DNA from: an uncultured Pseudophaeobacter sp.
Lineage (GTDB): Bacteria; Pseudomonadota; Alphaproteobacteria; Rhodobacterales; Rhodobacteraceae
Direction: 5' to 3'
Length of the DNA stretch: 64,000 nt
NCBI GenBank assembly: GCA_905479575.1
Contig: CAJQNB010000017.1
Coordinates: forward strand, 215,264-279,263
This document shows, one piece after another, positions 34,536 through 44,218 of this stretch (position 1 is its first letter; each line of letters opens with the position of its first letter). Both the position numbers and the translations under genes were made by a program. The notes below the pieces were generated by a model. It worked only from the letters and a program-made list of their open reading frames with translations, was not told where the DNA came from and did not search any database.

Positions 34536-35384
34536 ATGAGTGATGATCGCCATAGCCGCTTCCCGGATGCCCATTCAGACCGAGATCGCGCCGAACATGT
34601 AGAACTGACACCGCAGTCCGCCTCGCGGGCCTATAGTTTGGCCTTTGCGGATGAAGAGTTCCTGTGCCGCGAGGAGCTGCGCCCGGTCCGCCTTCAGTTG
34701 GAACTGCTCAAAGCGCAGCTGATGCTGGACGAACAGGGCATTGACAGCACTATCGTCATGTTTGGCGGCGCCCGCATTCCCAGCCCGGCCAACAAGGAAA
34801 GCGCCCGGACACAGACGTTGGCGGATCTGTCTCATTTCTACGATGAAGCGCGCGACTTTGCGCGCATGATGACCGAGAGCTCAATGAAGACCGGCGGGCG
34901 CAAGAATGTGATCGTCACGGGCGGTGGCCCGGGAGTGATGGAAGCAGGCAATCGCGGTGCGCTGGATGCGGGGGGGAAATCGGTGGGTCTGTCCATCGTG
35001 CTGCCCCACGAGCAGGCTCCCAATGGCTATGTCACACCCGAGCTGAGCTTCAACTTTCACTATTTTGCCATCCGCAAGATGCATTTCCTGATGCGGGCGG
35101 CGGCGATCACCGTGTTTCCGGGTGGCTTTGGCACCCTGGATGAGCTGTTTGAAAGCCTGACCCTGATTCAGACGGGCCGGATGGAGCGGGTGCCGTTTAT
35201 TTTGTTTGGTCGGGCCTTTTGGGAGAAGATCATAAACTGGGATGCGCTGGCGGATGCCGGCACGATTTCTGAGCAGGATCTTGAGCTGTTTAAATTTGTC
35301 GAAACCGCCGAAGAGGCGGCCGAGATCATTCATAACTGGTCGCCCGAACCTGCCCGCGACAGCCTGCCTGGTCGCGAGCGTTAG
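34536..35384 (+). CDS. LOG-family protein (TIGR00730-like phosphoribohydrolase)
   Basis: Protein of 282 residues with the Rossmann-like lysine-decarboxylase-like fold. The motifs GGGPGVMEA (129-137) and PGGFGTLDE (195-203) define the LOG family. LOG enzymes split nucleoside 5'-monophosphates into base and ribose 5-phosphate; plant and some bacterial members activate cytokinins. An N-terminal extension of about 70 residues precedes the core, as in the longer YgdH/PpnN-like or type II LOGs. The bacterial substrate is uncertain. Single gene. Confidence 0.87.
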   Translation: MSDDRHSRFPDAHSDRDRAEHVELTPQSASRAYSLAFADEEFLCREELRPVRLQLELLKAQLMLDEQGIDSTIVMFGGARIPSPANKESARTQTLADLSHFYDEARDFARMMTESSMKTGGRKNVIVTGGGPGVMEAGNRGALDAGGKSVGLSIVLPHEQAPNGYVTPELSFNFHYFAIRKMHFLMRAAAITVFPGGFGTLDELFESLTLIQTGRMERVPFILFGRAFWEKIINWDALADAGTISEQDLELFKFVETAEEAAEIIHNWSPEPARDSLPGRER

Positions 35385-35431
35385 GGTCCAATCATGGTCG
35401 GTGTTTCCCTCGATCGGAGGGAGGCGCCGGA

Positions 35432-35653
35432 CTAGGCGAATTCTGCTGGCAGAACGCCAATCTCGATGCCCTTGGGCAGGCTGGTCACGATCCGGGCGCC
35501 ATCGACATCTTTGATCGCATAGCCATAGCCGCGCAGGCGGAACTGCCATTCGCGGGGGCTCAGCGCTTTTTCGCGCTCTTCGCGGATCAGGTCGAGCACA
35601 TAGGGCTCAAGATTGCTGTTGGCGGCCTGCGGTACCTGTGTTTCCAGTTTCAT
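35432..35653 (-). CDS. Small conserved-type hypothetical protein (73 aa)
   Basis: Protein of 73 residues starting MKLETQVPQAANSNLEPYVL. It has a charged middle (LIREEREKALSPREWQFRLR) and no signal peptide or membrane helix. Proteins of this kind are common and conserved in Rhodobacteraceae as far as I recall, but no function is known to me. It lies downstream of the rlmN terminator on the minus strand and converges with the LOG gene 47 bases away. Confidence 0.6.
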   Translation of the reverse strand: MKLETQVPQAANSNLEPYVLDLIREEREKALSPREWQFRLRGYGYAIKDVDGARIVTSLPKGIEIGVLPAEFA

Positions 35654-35776
35654 GCTCAGTCCTCATGGATTCTTTTGATTGTTCCTGAGGGTGAAACTGT
35701 CGGTCGGCTGTGGCCGGAATATATCCGGTTTGAGGAAAGAATGTGGCAGGGCGGCAGTGTCGCCGGAAGGCCACAT

Positions 35777-35808
35777 AAAAACGCCTCGGGCGTAAGACCC
35801 CGAGGCGT
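35777..35808 (-). terminator. Terminator of rlmN
   Basis: Perfect 10-bp stem ACGCCTCGGG/CCCGAGGCGT (35781-35790 with 35799-35808) around an eight-base loop. It is followed on the minus strand by TTTTT. Confidence 0.9.
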
Positions 35809-35843
35809 CAGTGTATCAGGACTGCGCGGGGCAGGTTCGGCGT

Positions 35844-37031
<1,188 letters not shown>

Positions 37032-37142
37032 GGCAGCGTGACTCTAAATCAGGAGGGTGGATGCGGCTCTATATAGGAATTTGTTCAAAGATCAAAAGGA
37101 ATCCGATGTCGGTTTCGGCACTGGGGCAAAGCTGCAGGCGGC

Positions 37143-37174
37143 AAAAAGGCCGCCCAGCGGGTGCGGGGCGGCCT
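37143..37174 (-). terminator. Terminator of the carboxymuconolactone-decarboxylase-family gene
   Basis: Perfect 9-bp stem AGGCCGCCC/GGGCGGCCT around a ten-base loop. It is followed on the minus strand by TTTTTGCC. Confidence 0.85.
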
Positions 37175-37205
37175 GATCTTAGCGCTGAATTTGATATTTC
37201 AGGCC

Positions 37206-37763
37206 CTATTCTGTGGCCGGTTCCCAGGCAAAGACCTGAAACGGCGCGTCCACTGGGGTGTCAAACAGCGAGTTGGTGAAATTCGACAGGATTTTCTGGG
37301 CATAGATCACCAGGAGGTCCATCATCGCCTTGTTGTCGTATCCGGCCTTGATGAAACGCGAGGTTGCGGCCTCGCTCGGGTGACCATGTGTTTCACGGAT
37401 GGCCAGCGCAAAGCTGCGCAAGGCTTCCAGTCGGTCGCTTGGCAGTGGGGTTTCATCGCGCAATGCATCAATGATTGCAGTGTCGATTTTCTCGGCCTGC
37501 GCGATCATCGTATGGGCTGGCACGCAGTAGTGACATTGGTTGGCAACATTGATTGTCAGCCAGACGACTGTGCGTTCTTCCGGGCTGAAGCCGGAGGCCT
37601 CTGCCAGTCGGTGGAGCTGAAAATACCCTTCCAGCAGGGAGGGGCTTTCGGCCATGACGGCATAGAGGTTTGGAACCATGCCATAGGTCTTGATGGCCTC
37701 TTCCAGCCGGGGTTTTGCGGCCTCTGGGGCGGTTTCAAGGGTATGGAGTGTGGCGGTGACCAT
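37206..37763 (-). CDS. Carboxymuconolactone decarboxylase-family (AhpD-like) protein
   Basis: Helical protein of 185 residues with the redox motif C-x2-C in NQCHYCVPAHT (about 71-81), where the downstream His completes the AhpD-type proton relay. Such proteins often act as alkylhydroperoxidase-like reductases rather than decarboxylases. The ATG at 37763 has AGAGGA upstream. Single gene with its own terminator. The physiological substrate cannot be told from the sequence. Confidence 0.85.
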   Translation of the reverse strand: MVTATLHTLETAPEAAKPRLEEAIKTYGMVPNLYAVMAESPSLLEGYFQLHRLAEASGFSPEERTVVWLTINVANQCHYCVPAHTMIAQAEKIDTAIIDALRDETPLPSDRLEALRSFALAIRETHGHPSEAATSRFIKAGYDNKAMMDLLVIYAQKILSNFTNSLFDTPVDAPFQVFAWEPATE

Positions 37764-38014
37764 GTCGTTAATCCTCTTGATTGGGTTTGCGATAGCTAGG
37801 GGCGCAGCCAAAAAAGGATAACTGGCAGTAATCAACAAAGGTATGTGCAGCATAGAACCAACTTCCCGAATATGTGTTTTGGCGTGAATGTTCTGTGGGT
37901 TAGCGTGATCTAATCGGCGCACGACAAGGTTTCCCCAGGGCGGGCGCAGCGCGCCTTGGGACGCACTGCGTTTGGTCGGTCGGTTGTGGGGGTACGGGTG
38001 GAGCGAAAGCATAG
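37764..38014. other. Promoter region upstream of the AhpD-like gene
   Basis: No supported gene. It holds the promoter for the AhpD-like gene and the space downstream of the IalB-like gene terminator. Nothing further is recognised. Confidence 0.4.
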
Positions 38015-38040
38015 AAAAAGCCCGGTCAAAGGACCGGGCT
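38015..38040 (-). terminator. Terminator of the IalB-like gene
   Basis: Perfect 9-bp stem AGCCCGGTC/GACCGGGCT around a four-base loop. It is followed on the minus strand by TTTTTC. Confidence 0.88.
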
Positions 38041-38077
38041 GAAACGGAAAAGATAGATCTTTAAAGATGTGCAGCGG

Positions 38078-38611
38078 TTAGCTGCCGCAGCGCTTTTCGG
38101 CGTCTTCAATGGCTGCGGTAAACCCAAGCAGCGAGAAGGTGTCCTTGGTCTGGGTGCCCCGCGCTGAGCGCGCCGTCAGCACCGCACCAGCGCCACGTTT
38201 CATGGCGGTGATGATCTTGGCATCATCTGCCGCCGTCGCAGGCCAGGCCCATTCGCCCTCGGTGAAAAGTTCAAACTCGCTGTCGCCAATTGTCATGTTG
38301 ACCGTCGATCCGGGCGCAAAGGGGTAGCCACCGGTAAAGGTCACCTGACCATTGCCGCCATTGTCGGGGCGGAAAAAGACAAAGAGCTGAATTTCACTGC
38401 GGCGCACGGCGACCACGCGGCCATCGCGGGTATTGACGGTTTCTTTGGGGGCAGACACGCCCCAGCATTCTTTTGGGCTGTCACCCTGAAAGACGCTCCA
38501 ATCCACATTGGCACCGACGCGATTGTCGGTGGTGGTTTGCTGCGCGGTTGCAGTTGTGGCCATAGCGGCCAGACACAGGCCCGCGATCACACGGGCGAGT
38601 TTCGATGCCAT
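38078..38611 (-). CDS. Invasion-associated locus B (IalB)-family periplasmic protein
   Basis: Secreted protein of 177 residues. The signal peptide is about 1-24 (MASKLARVIAGLCLAAMATT, cleaved after TATA). The IalB domain fills the rest, with CWGVSAPKE near the N-terminus and a single C-terminal cysteine (EKRCGS) that may pair with it. Named after a Bartonella factor, the family is widespread in free-living alphaproteobacteria with no settled function. The ATG at 38611 is preferred to one five codons earlier because it starts a normal signal peptide. Divergent from the asparaginase gene. Confidence 0.82.
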   Translation of the reverse strand: MASKLARVIAGLCLAAMATTATAQQTTTDNRVGANVDWSVFQGDSPKECWGVSAPKETVNTRDGRVVAVRRSEIQLFVFFRPDNGGNGQVTFTGGYPFAPGSTVNMTIGDSEFELFTEGEWAWPATAADDAKIITAMKRGAGAVLTARSARGTQTKDTFSLLGFTAAIEDAEKRCGS

Positions 38612-38782
38612 TTGTCCCGACTCCAAGACTGTCTCTACCTCAATTTCTGTGAGAGCGAGCAGCGTTTAGACCGCCGTCTCTACCAGATGCTCTCGCTTGC
38701 CATACACAAGCACACTAACGTAACAAGCGCTACGGGCGAAAGTGCGTTTGGCAGGAATTCGCCAAGAAAAGAGGCTGAAACG

Positions 38783-39781
38783 ATGACAAAACCAGTTCCA
38801 ATGGCAGAAGTTTGGCGCGGATCCCTACTGGAGAGCCTGCATCTGGGCCATGCGGTGATCTGCGATGACAGCGGTCAGATTGTGCGCAGTTGGGGCGATG
38901 CGGATGCGGTGATCTACCCGCGCAGCTCGGCAAAGATGATCCAGGCGCTGCCGCTGGTTACCTCTGGGGCGGCCGCCAAATATGGGCTCAGCTCAGAACA
39001 GTTGGCACTATCCTGTGCCTCCCATAATGGCGCCCATATCCATACCGACCGGGTGAATTCCTGGTTGGCGCAGCTGGAGCTGGGCGATGATGATTTCCGC
39101 TGCGGGCCGCAAGAGCCGGATGATATTCCGGCCCGCAACGCGTTGATCAAGACAGACACCAGCCCCTGCCAGGTGCATAATAACTGTTCCGGTAAACACG
39201 CCGGGTTTTTGACCCTGAATCAGCACCTGGGTGCTGGGCCGGACTATGTCGAGATTGACCACCCGGTGCAGCAGGCCTGCCTCACGGCTTTTGAAGAAGT
39301 TACGGGCATGGAGAGCCCCACCTATGGCATTGACGGCTGCTCGGCGCCAAATTTTGCCACCACGGTGCATGGACTGGCACGGGCGATGTCGTGGTTTGCC
39401 TCGGCTGCGGATCGCTCTGATCGGGCGTCGGATGCGGCGGCGCAGCTGGTTTCAGCGATGGCGACCCATCCGGATCTGGTGGCGGGAGAAACCCGCGCCT
39501 GCACCAACCTGATGCGGGCCATGGGCGGCAAGGTTGCGGTGAAAACCGGAGCCGAAGCGGTGTTTGTTGCCATCATTCCCGAAAAGAAACTGGGCGTTGC
39601 GGTGAAGATCACCGATGGCGCCACCCGCGCCAGCGAATGTGTCATTGCCTCCATCCTGGTGGGGCTGGGAGTGTTGGAGGCGGACCACCCGGAGACCCGT
39701 AAATATGTCAATGCGCCCCTGTTGAACCGGCGCGGCATTCATTGTGGCTCGGTGCGCCCCAGTGCCGAGATGCTGTTCTAG
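38783..39781 (+). CDS. L-asparaginase II, Rhizobium etli (ReAII/class 3) type
   Basis: Hydrolyses asparagine to aspartate and ammonia. The 333-residue protein belongs to the AnsA/ReAII family, unrelated to the E. coli enzymes. It keeps the S48-x-x-K51 motif (PRSSAKMIQ), C135 in NNCSGKHAGF and the second zinc-site cysteine in DGCSAPNFA (C186), all matching the crystal-structure active site as I recall it. The ATG at 38783 begins MTKPVPMAEVWRG; a longer frame upstream overlaps the divergent promoter. Single gene; no signal peptide. Confidence 0.9.
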   Translation: MTKPVPMAEVWRGSLLESLHLGHAVICDDSGQIVRSWGDADAVIYPRSSAKMIQALPLVTSGAAAKYGLSSEQLALSCASHNGAHIHTDRVNSWLAQLELGDDDFRCGPQEPDDIPARNALIKTDTSPCQVHNNCSGKHAGFLTLNQHLGAGPDYVEIDHPVQQACLTAFEEVTGMESPTYGIDGCSAPNFATTVHGLARAMSWFASAADRSDRASDAAAQLVSAMATHPDLVAGETRACTNLMRAMGGKVAVKTGAEAVFVAIIPEKKLGVAVKITDGATRASECVIASILVGLGVLEADHPETRKYVNAPLLNRRGIHCGSVRPSAEMLF

Positions 39782-39832
39782 CCTGAGCCACCTGCCAGGG
39801 GTCTGAAAATAAAGGGGGGGCTCCCGCCCGTC

Positions 39833-39890
39833 GGCGTTTCGGGGCCGAAACGCCTCCCGTTGGGCCCGGCGCCGCGCTGTCGCGCGGCGC
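39833..39890. repeat. GC-rich pair of inverted repeats downstream of asparaginase
   Basis: Two hairpins in tandem: GGCGTTTCGG/CCGAAACGCC (39833-39842 with 39845-39854) and GCGCCGCGC/GCGCGGCGC (39869-39877 with 39882-39890). They resemble the mosaic GC-rich intergenic repeats of roseobacter genomes. They sit between convergent genes and may serve as a two-way terminator. Confidence 0.6.
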
Positions 39891-39924
39891 GGCAGCGCCT
39901 GGAACCGGGGGCGCGGCGATGGGG

Positions 39925-40683
39925 TTAGAGCATGTCCCAGATCAGTTTGATCGCCAAGGCAACCGAGGTAAGCACCAGCAGGGGTTTGATCAGGCCCGCG
40001 CCTTTGGTCTGGGCCAGAGTGGCGCCAGCCTGTGCACCGGCAATCTGCGCAACGCCCATGCACAACCCGGTGATCCACCAGGGCGTTGCCACCAGGGCAA
40101 AGGCGCAAAGCGCCCCGGCATTTGAGGCCAGGTTCAGCAGTTTGGTATGGGCAGTTGCCTTGAGGATACCGTAGCCCGCAAGCGAGACAAAGGCGAGCAT
40201 ATAGAAGCTGCCAGCCCCCGGTCCCAGCAGCCCGTCATAGGCCCCACAGAGCGGCACCATGGTCAGGGCAAAGGTCGCGGGTCCAAGGCGGCGGGTACGA
40301 TCCTGATCGCCAAGCCCCTTTTTGAAGGCAAAAAACAGAGCAATGCCGATCAGCAAAACCGGCAGGATCATCCGGATCCAACCGGTGGGCAAGATGGTGA
40401 TCAACAGGGCGCCAAGGATGGAAGCCACAAAGGCAATCAGCGCTGACCCCGCCTGATCCCGCAGTTTCACATGGCCGCCTTTGGCATAGGCGCGAGCGGC
40501 CGTGGCGGCGCCAAATAGGCCCTGGATCTTGTTGGTGGCCAGCGCCGTGACCGGATTGGCACCGGCCAGCAGCAGCACAGGCACGGTGATCAGGCCACCG
40601 CCCCCCGCAACCGCGTCGATAAACCCGGCAAAAAATCCCGCTGCCATCAGCAACAGCAGGGTCTCAATACCCACTTCCAGCAT
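39925..40683 (-). CDS. TauE/SafE (TSUP) family membrane transporter
   Basis: Membrane protein of 252 residues with about seven or eight segments in two homologous halves. The first half starts with GFFAGFIDAVAGGGGLITVP (about 16-35), a TSUP-family hallmark. The second repeat holds CGAYDGLLGPGAGSFYML (about 148-165). Members export sulfite, sulfoacetate or other organic anions. No sulfur gene is adjacent, so the substrate is open. It lies six bases after serB on the same strand, so the two are probably co-transcribed. Confidence 0.88.
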   Translation of the reverse strand: MLEVGIETLLLLMAAGFFAGFIDAVAGGGGLITVPVLLLAGANPVTALATNKIQGLFGAATAARAYAKGGHVKLRDQAGSALIAFVASILGALLITILPTGWIRMILPVLLIGIALFFAFKKGLGDQDRTRRLGPATFALTMVPLCGAYDGLLGPGAGSFYMLAFVSLAGYGILKATAHTKLLNLASNAGALCAFALVATPWWITGLCMGVAQIAGAQAGATLAQTKGAGLIKPLLVLTSVALAIKLIWDML

Positions 40684-40689
40684 CTGGAA

Positions 40690-41565
40690 TTATCCTTTGA
40701 AATCGGCGCGGGCATAGCCCTGAATGTACAACAGTGCGGTCAGATCACCATGGTTGATGCGGATCTCACACTGGGCCGCGACCGAAGGTTTAGCGTGCAG
40801 CGCCACGCCGGACCCGGCGCGCAGCAACATGCCCAGATCATTGGCGCCATCGCCCACAGCAATCACATCCGCCTCGCTGATCGAAAGCTTGGCGGTGATC
40901 TGCTCGAGTGCTTCCACTTTTGCTTCGCGACCGAGGATTGGCAGGCCTGGCTTGCCGGTGAGTTTTCCATCCGCCACCAGCAATGTGTTGGCGCGGTTCT
41001 CATCAAAGCCGAGCTCAGCCGCGATACGGGCGGTGAAGGCGGTAAAACCACCAGAGACCAGGGCGGCATAGGCGCCTTCGGCTTTCATCGTGGCCAGCAA
41101 GGCCGGACCACCGGGCATCAGGGTGATGCGGGTGTCCAGAACCTGGCCTATCACCGCTTCGGGCAGGTCTTTCAGCAGAGCGACCCGTTCCGTCAGGGCG
41201 CCATCAAAATCAAGCTCTCCGTTCATGGCGCGGGCGGTGATGTCTTTCACACGGGCGCCAACGCCGGCCTCTTCGGCCAGCTCGTCGATGCATTCTTGCT
41301 CGATCATGGTCGAATCCATGTCGGCCAGCAGCATCTTTTTGCGTCGGTTGGCGGCGGGCTGCACAACCAGATCCACGCCAAGCGCCTGCAGGTCTTCCCA
41401 GACTTTCCATTGATTGTCTGGCCGGGCTTCAAGCGGGAATTCTGCTGCGATATCAGGGGCAAGCCAGAGGGCTTCGCCGCCGCCCCAGGCATTGCGCAGG
41501 GAGTCGACCAGGGCCGGGTCCAGGCAGGGTGTGGAAGGGTTGCAAAGCAGCGTGGCAATATACAT
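40690..41565 (-). CDS. serB: Phosphoserine phosphatase
   Basis: HAD-family phosphatase of 291 residues that makes serine from phosphoserine, the last step of serine synthesis. The nucleophile motif DMDST is at 82-86 (LLADMDSTMIEQECIDELAE). The motif SGGFTAF and the late acidic motif VAVGDGANDLGML are present. The N-terminal region of about 75 residues fits the usual regulatory extension. serC and serA, the two earlier steps, are on the opposite strand 1.4 kb away, on the far side of the AI-2E-family gene. Confidence 0.93.
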   Translation of the reverse strand: MYIATLLCNPSTPCLDPALVDSLRNAWGGGEALWLAPDIAAEFPLEARPDNQWKVWEDLQALGVDLVVQPAANRRKKMLLADMDSTMIEQECIDELAEEAGVGARVKDITARAMNGELDFDGALTERVALLKDLPEAVIGQVLDTRITLMPGGPALLATMKAEGAYAALVSGGFTAFTARIAAELGFDENRANTLLVADGKLTGKPGLPILGREAKVEALEQITAKLSISEADVIAVGDGANDLGMLLRAGSGVALHAKPSVAAQCEIRINHGDLTALLYIQGYARADFKG

Positions 41566-41658
41566 GAGACAGTTCCATCTGGCGCGTGGGTCGCGCTCTC
41601 ATAGCCTCCGGAGCCGTTGGGAGCCAGCCCCCAAACTTTTCACCCGGCGGGATTGCCG

Positions 41659-42702
41659 TCAGAGCTCACCCTTTTCGGACATCATCACAGCGATCCAGCG
41701 GGAGTGGGGTATTTCCGCCAAGATGATCATTACCATGGCGGTGAGGGGGACCGCCAGAATGGCCCCGGTCATGCCCCAGAGGGCGCTCCAGATGGCCAGG
41801 GCCAGCAACACGGTAAACGGGCTGAGGTTGACAGAGCGGCCAAGGAGCCTTGGTTCGAAATAGTAGGCGACCAGAATCTGCGGGATCATCAGCAGCACCA
41901 GCGACAGGCCCGCATGTGCAAAGGAGGTGAACTGGATCAGGCTCATGGTGACGGGAAAGACCACAGCAATGACAGAGCCAATATAGGGAATATAGTTCAG
42001 CAGGCCGATGATGATGGCCCAGAATGCCGGATGCGCAATGCCCAGCAGTTTCAGCAGGGCAAAGGACACCAGCGCAAGCACGACGTTGACCAGAGTCTTT
42101 GCCGCCAGATAGCTGCCGATCTTTTCGTTGATCTTGCGGACCAGTTCCATGGTATGTTCAGACTGCGCATGATCGCTCAGCGCTCGGCGAGTTTTGTCGG
42201 GGAGACTGTCCAGCTCTGCCAGGATGAAGATGGCGTACAGGGCCGCCGCAATGATGAGCGAGCCGCCATTTCTGATGGTGGCCAAGGCCGCCGGCATCAA
42301 CGTGGTGGCATCGACCATATCCAGCAGATGCTCCCCCAGATTGCCCCAGTTGGGTTCCTGTTTGATACCGACAGCGGTCAGGAACTTGCTTTGCAGAGCG
42401 TCAAAATTCGCGGCGTATTGCGGCAGCGCCGCCGACAGTGAGGTGGCACTGGCAGTGATAAAGGAGGTCAGGATCAGAAAGCCCAGCGTGATGAGCACCA
42501 GAGCCAGCAAACGGCGTAACCGGCGGGGCAGTCGCCCAATGAGCGGCACCGGCACCAGGGCATCGGCAGCGGTGGTGAGGATATAGACCGCAATGATGCC
42601 GACCAGCACTGGTAGCAGGATTTCCTGACCCGCGACCAGCAGCCATCCCACCATTAGGATCAAGGCAAGGGAATAGGTCACCAGCGCGAGTCTGCTTGTC
42701 AT
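41659..42702 (-). CDS. AI-2E/PerM-family membrane transporter
   Basis: Membrane protein of 347 residues with about eight segments. The N-terminal pair is close together (LILMVGWLLVAGQEILLPVL), and the C-terminal motif GLLNYIPYIGSVIAVVFPV is the family signature. Although named for autoinducer-2 export by E. coli TqsA, members include Na+/H+ antiporters and unassigned permeases. It lies between serB and serC, divergent from serC. Substrate unknown. Confidence 0.87.
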   Translation of the reverse strand: MTSRLALVTYSLALILMVGWLLVAGQEILLPVLVGIIAVYILTTAADALVPVPLIGRLPRRLRRLLALVLITLGFLILTSFITASATSLSAALPQYAANFDALQSKFLTAVGIKQEPNWGNLGEHLLDMVDATTLMPAALATIRNGGSLIIAAALYAIFILAELDSLPDKTRRALSDHAQSEHTMELVRKINEKIGSYLAAKTLVNVVLALVSFALLKLLGIAHPAFWAIIIGLLNYIPYIGSVIAVVFPVTMSLIQFTSFAHAGLSLVLLMIPQILVAYYFEPRLLGRSVNLSPFTVLLALAIWSALWGMTGAILAVPLTAMVMIILAEIPHSRWIAVMMSEKGEL

Positions 42703-42915
42703 TGAATACCTCGAATCATCAGGTCTCGTCGGGGCCTGAAATAAGCAAAACCATAGGCATCTGCCTTGGGAATACCACCAAACCCGGCAAGACTTTGGTA
42801 GGGAAGTTTCCTAAAGGCGTCAAAGCCTGTCGCAAAATTCCACCAAAGCGGCGTTTGCTGGCAATTTTTATGGTTGCACCTCAGGTCACTGCGCCCTAGC
42901 TCTGGCGGCGGGACA

Positions 42916-42949
42916 CCCTTCCCCAACGAAGGGCAGATATCTGTAAGGA
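42916..42949 (+). promoter_or_regulatory. Structured serC leader (serC RNA motif candidate)
   Basis: Hairpin CCCTTC/GAAGGG (42916-42921 with 42928-42933), immediately followed by the 10-base palindrome CAGATATCTG (42934-42943) and the ribosome-binding site AAGGA (42945-42949), nine bases before the serC ATG. A cis-regulatory serC RNA motif has been described upstream of serC in alphaproteobacteria. The position and tight coupling to the ribosome-binding site suggest this is one, but I cannot check the consensus by eye. Confidence 0.5.
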
Positions 42950-42957
42950 TAGCATCT

Positions 42958-44103
42958 ATGGCTACTCAGCAACCGGCGACGCGGCCGGGTAATCCGCGTT
43001 TTTCTTCTGGCCCCTGCGCCAAACCCCCTACATTTGAATTGTCCAAACTGGCCGACGCCCCTCTGGGTCGCAGCCATCGCGCCAGCGTCGGCAAGGCCAA
43101 GCTGAAGGATGCCATCGAGGGCACCCGCGAAATTTTGGGCATCCCCGCAGATTATCGTATTGGTATTGTTCCCGCGTCTGACACCGGCGCGGTCGAAATG
43201 GCCCTGTGGTCGCTTTTGGGCGAACGCAAGGTGGAGATGCTGGCCTGGGAAAGCTTTGGCGCGGGCTGGGTCACCGATGTGGTGAAGCAGCTGAAAATCG
43301 ACGCCGAAGTGAAAACCGCCGACTATGGCCAGATTGTCGATCTTGCCTCGGTGGATTGCAGCAACGATGTGGTCTTTACCTGGAACGGCACCACCGCCGG
43401 TGTGCGGGTTCCCAACGCCGACTGGATTGCCGATGACCGCGCTGGTCTGACCATCTGCGACGCCACCAGCGCCGCCTTTGCGATGGATCTGCCCTGGGAC
43501 AGGCTGGATGTGACCACCTTCTCCTGGCAGAAGGTTCTGGGCGGCGAAGCGGCTCATGGTGTGATCGTGCTGTCGCCCCGCGCTGTGGAACGGCTGGAAA
43601 GCTACACCCCGGCCTGGCCCCTGCCCAAGATCTTCCGCATGACCAAAGGCGGCAAGCTGATTGAGGGTATCTTTACCGGTGCCACCATCAACACCCCGTC
43701 GATGCTGGCGGTTGAGGACTATCTGTTTGCGCTGGATTGGGCGCGTTCGGTTGGCGGCCTGAAGGGCCTCATCTCCCGTGCTGACGCCAATGCGCAGGCC
43801 GTGTTTGACTTCTGCAACGCCAACGGCTGGATCGCCAATCTGGCCGAGGATGATGCGACACGCTCCAATACCTCGGTCTGCCTGAAGTTCACCGATGACC
43901 GCATTCAGGATGGTGCTGCCTTTGCCAAGGCCGTGGCCAAACGTCTGGAAGCGGAAAACATCGCGTTGGACATTGGTGCCTACCGCGACGCGCCTGCGGG
44001 TCTGCGGATCTGGTGTGGTGGCACGGTGGAAACCGCCGACATCCAGGCCATGTTGCCCTGGCTCGCCTGGGCCTTTGAGGCAGAGATCGCCGCACAGGCC
44101 TGA
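42958..44103 (+). CDS. serC: Phosphoserine aminotransferase
   Basis: PLP enzyme of 381 residues that converts 3-phosphohydroxypyruvate to phosphoserine; it may also serve pyridoxal phosphate synthesis. The N-terminal [20 protein letters not shown] is typical of the alphaproteobacterial/archaeal type SerC. The PLP lysine is in [17 protein letters not shown]. The ATG at 42958 follows an AAGGA site in a structured leader. serA lies 115 bases downstream; a GCCCGGCG/CGCCGGGC hairpin (44123-44142) stands in between. Confidence 0.95.
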   Translation: MATQQPATRPGNPRFSSGPCAKPPTFELSKLADAPLGRSHRASVGKAKLKDAIEGTREILGIPADYRIGIVPASDTGAVEMALWSLLGERKVEMLAWESFGAGWVTDVVKQLKIDAEVKTADYGQIVDLASVDCSNDVVFTWNGTTAGVRVPNADWIADDRAGLTICDATSAAFAMDLPWDRLDVTTFSWQKVLGGEAAHGVIVLSPRAVERLESYTPAWPLPKIFRMTKGGKLIEGIFTGATINTPSMLAVEDYLFALDWARSVGGLKGLISRADANAQAVFDFCNANGWIANLAEDDATRSNTSVCLKFTDDRIQDGAAFAKAVAKRLEAENIALDIGAYRDAPAGLRIWCGGTVETADIQAMLPWLAWAFEAEIAAQA

Positions 44104-44122
44104 TTTCAGGACTGATCTTGTC

Positions 44123-44142
44123 GCCCGGCGGAGACGCCGGGC
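44123..44142 (+). terminator. Hairpin between serC and serA
   Basis: Perfect 8-bp stem GCCCGGCG/CGCCGGGC with the stable GAGA tetraloop and no T-tract. Probably an attenuator or mRNA-processing element within the serCA operon. Confidence 0.45.
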
Positions 44143-44218
44143 AGCGCCCGACGCTCCCCTAAGCCAAATCCCCATTCAGGCCGCATTCGGCCCCCGATAT
44201 TCAAAGGACCGCACCAAC

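Noticed and set aside
43895..44218. Upstream extension of the serA frame
   Set aside because: It overlaps the end of serC in another frame; the conserved SerA N-terminus begins at 44219 and gives the normal 531-residue length.
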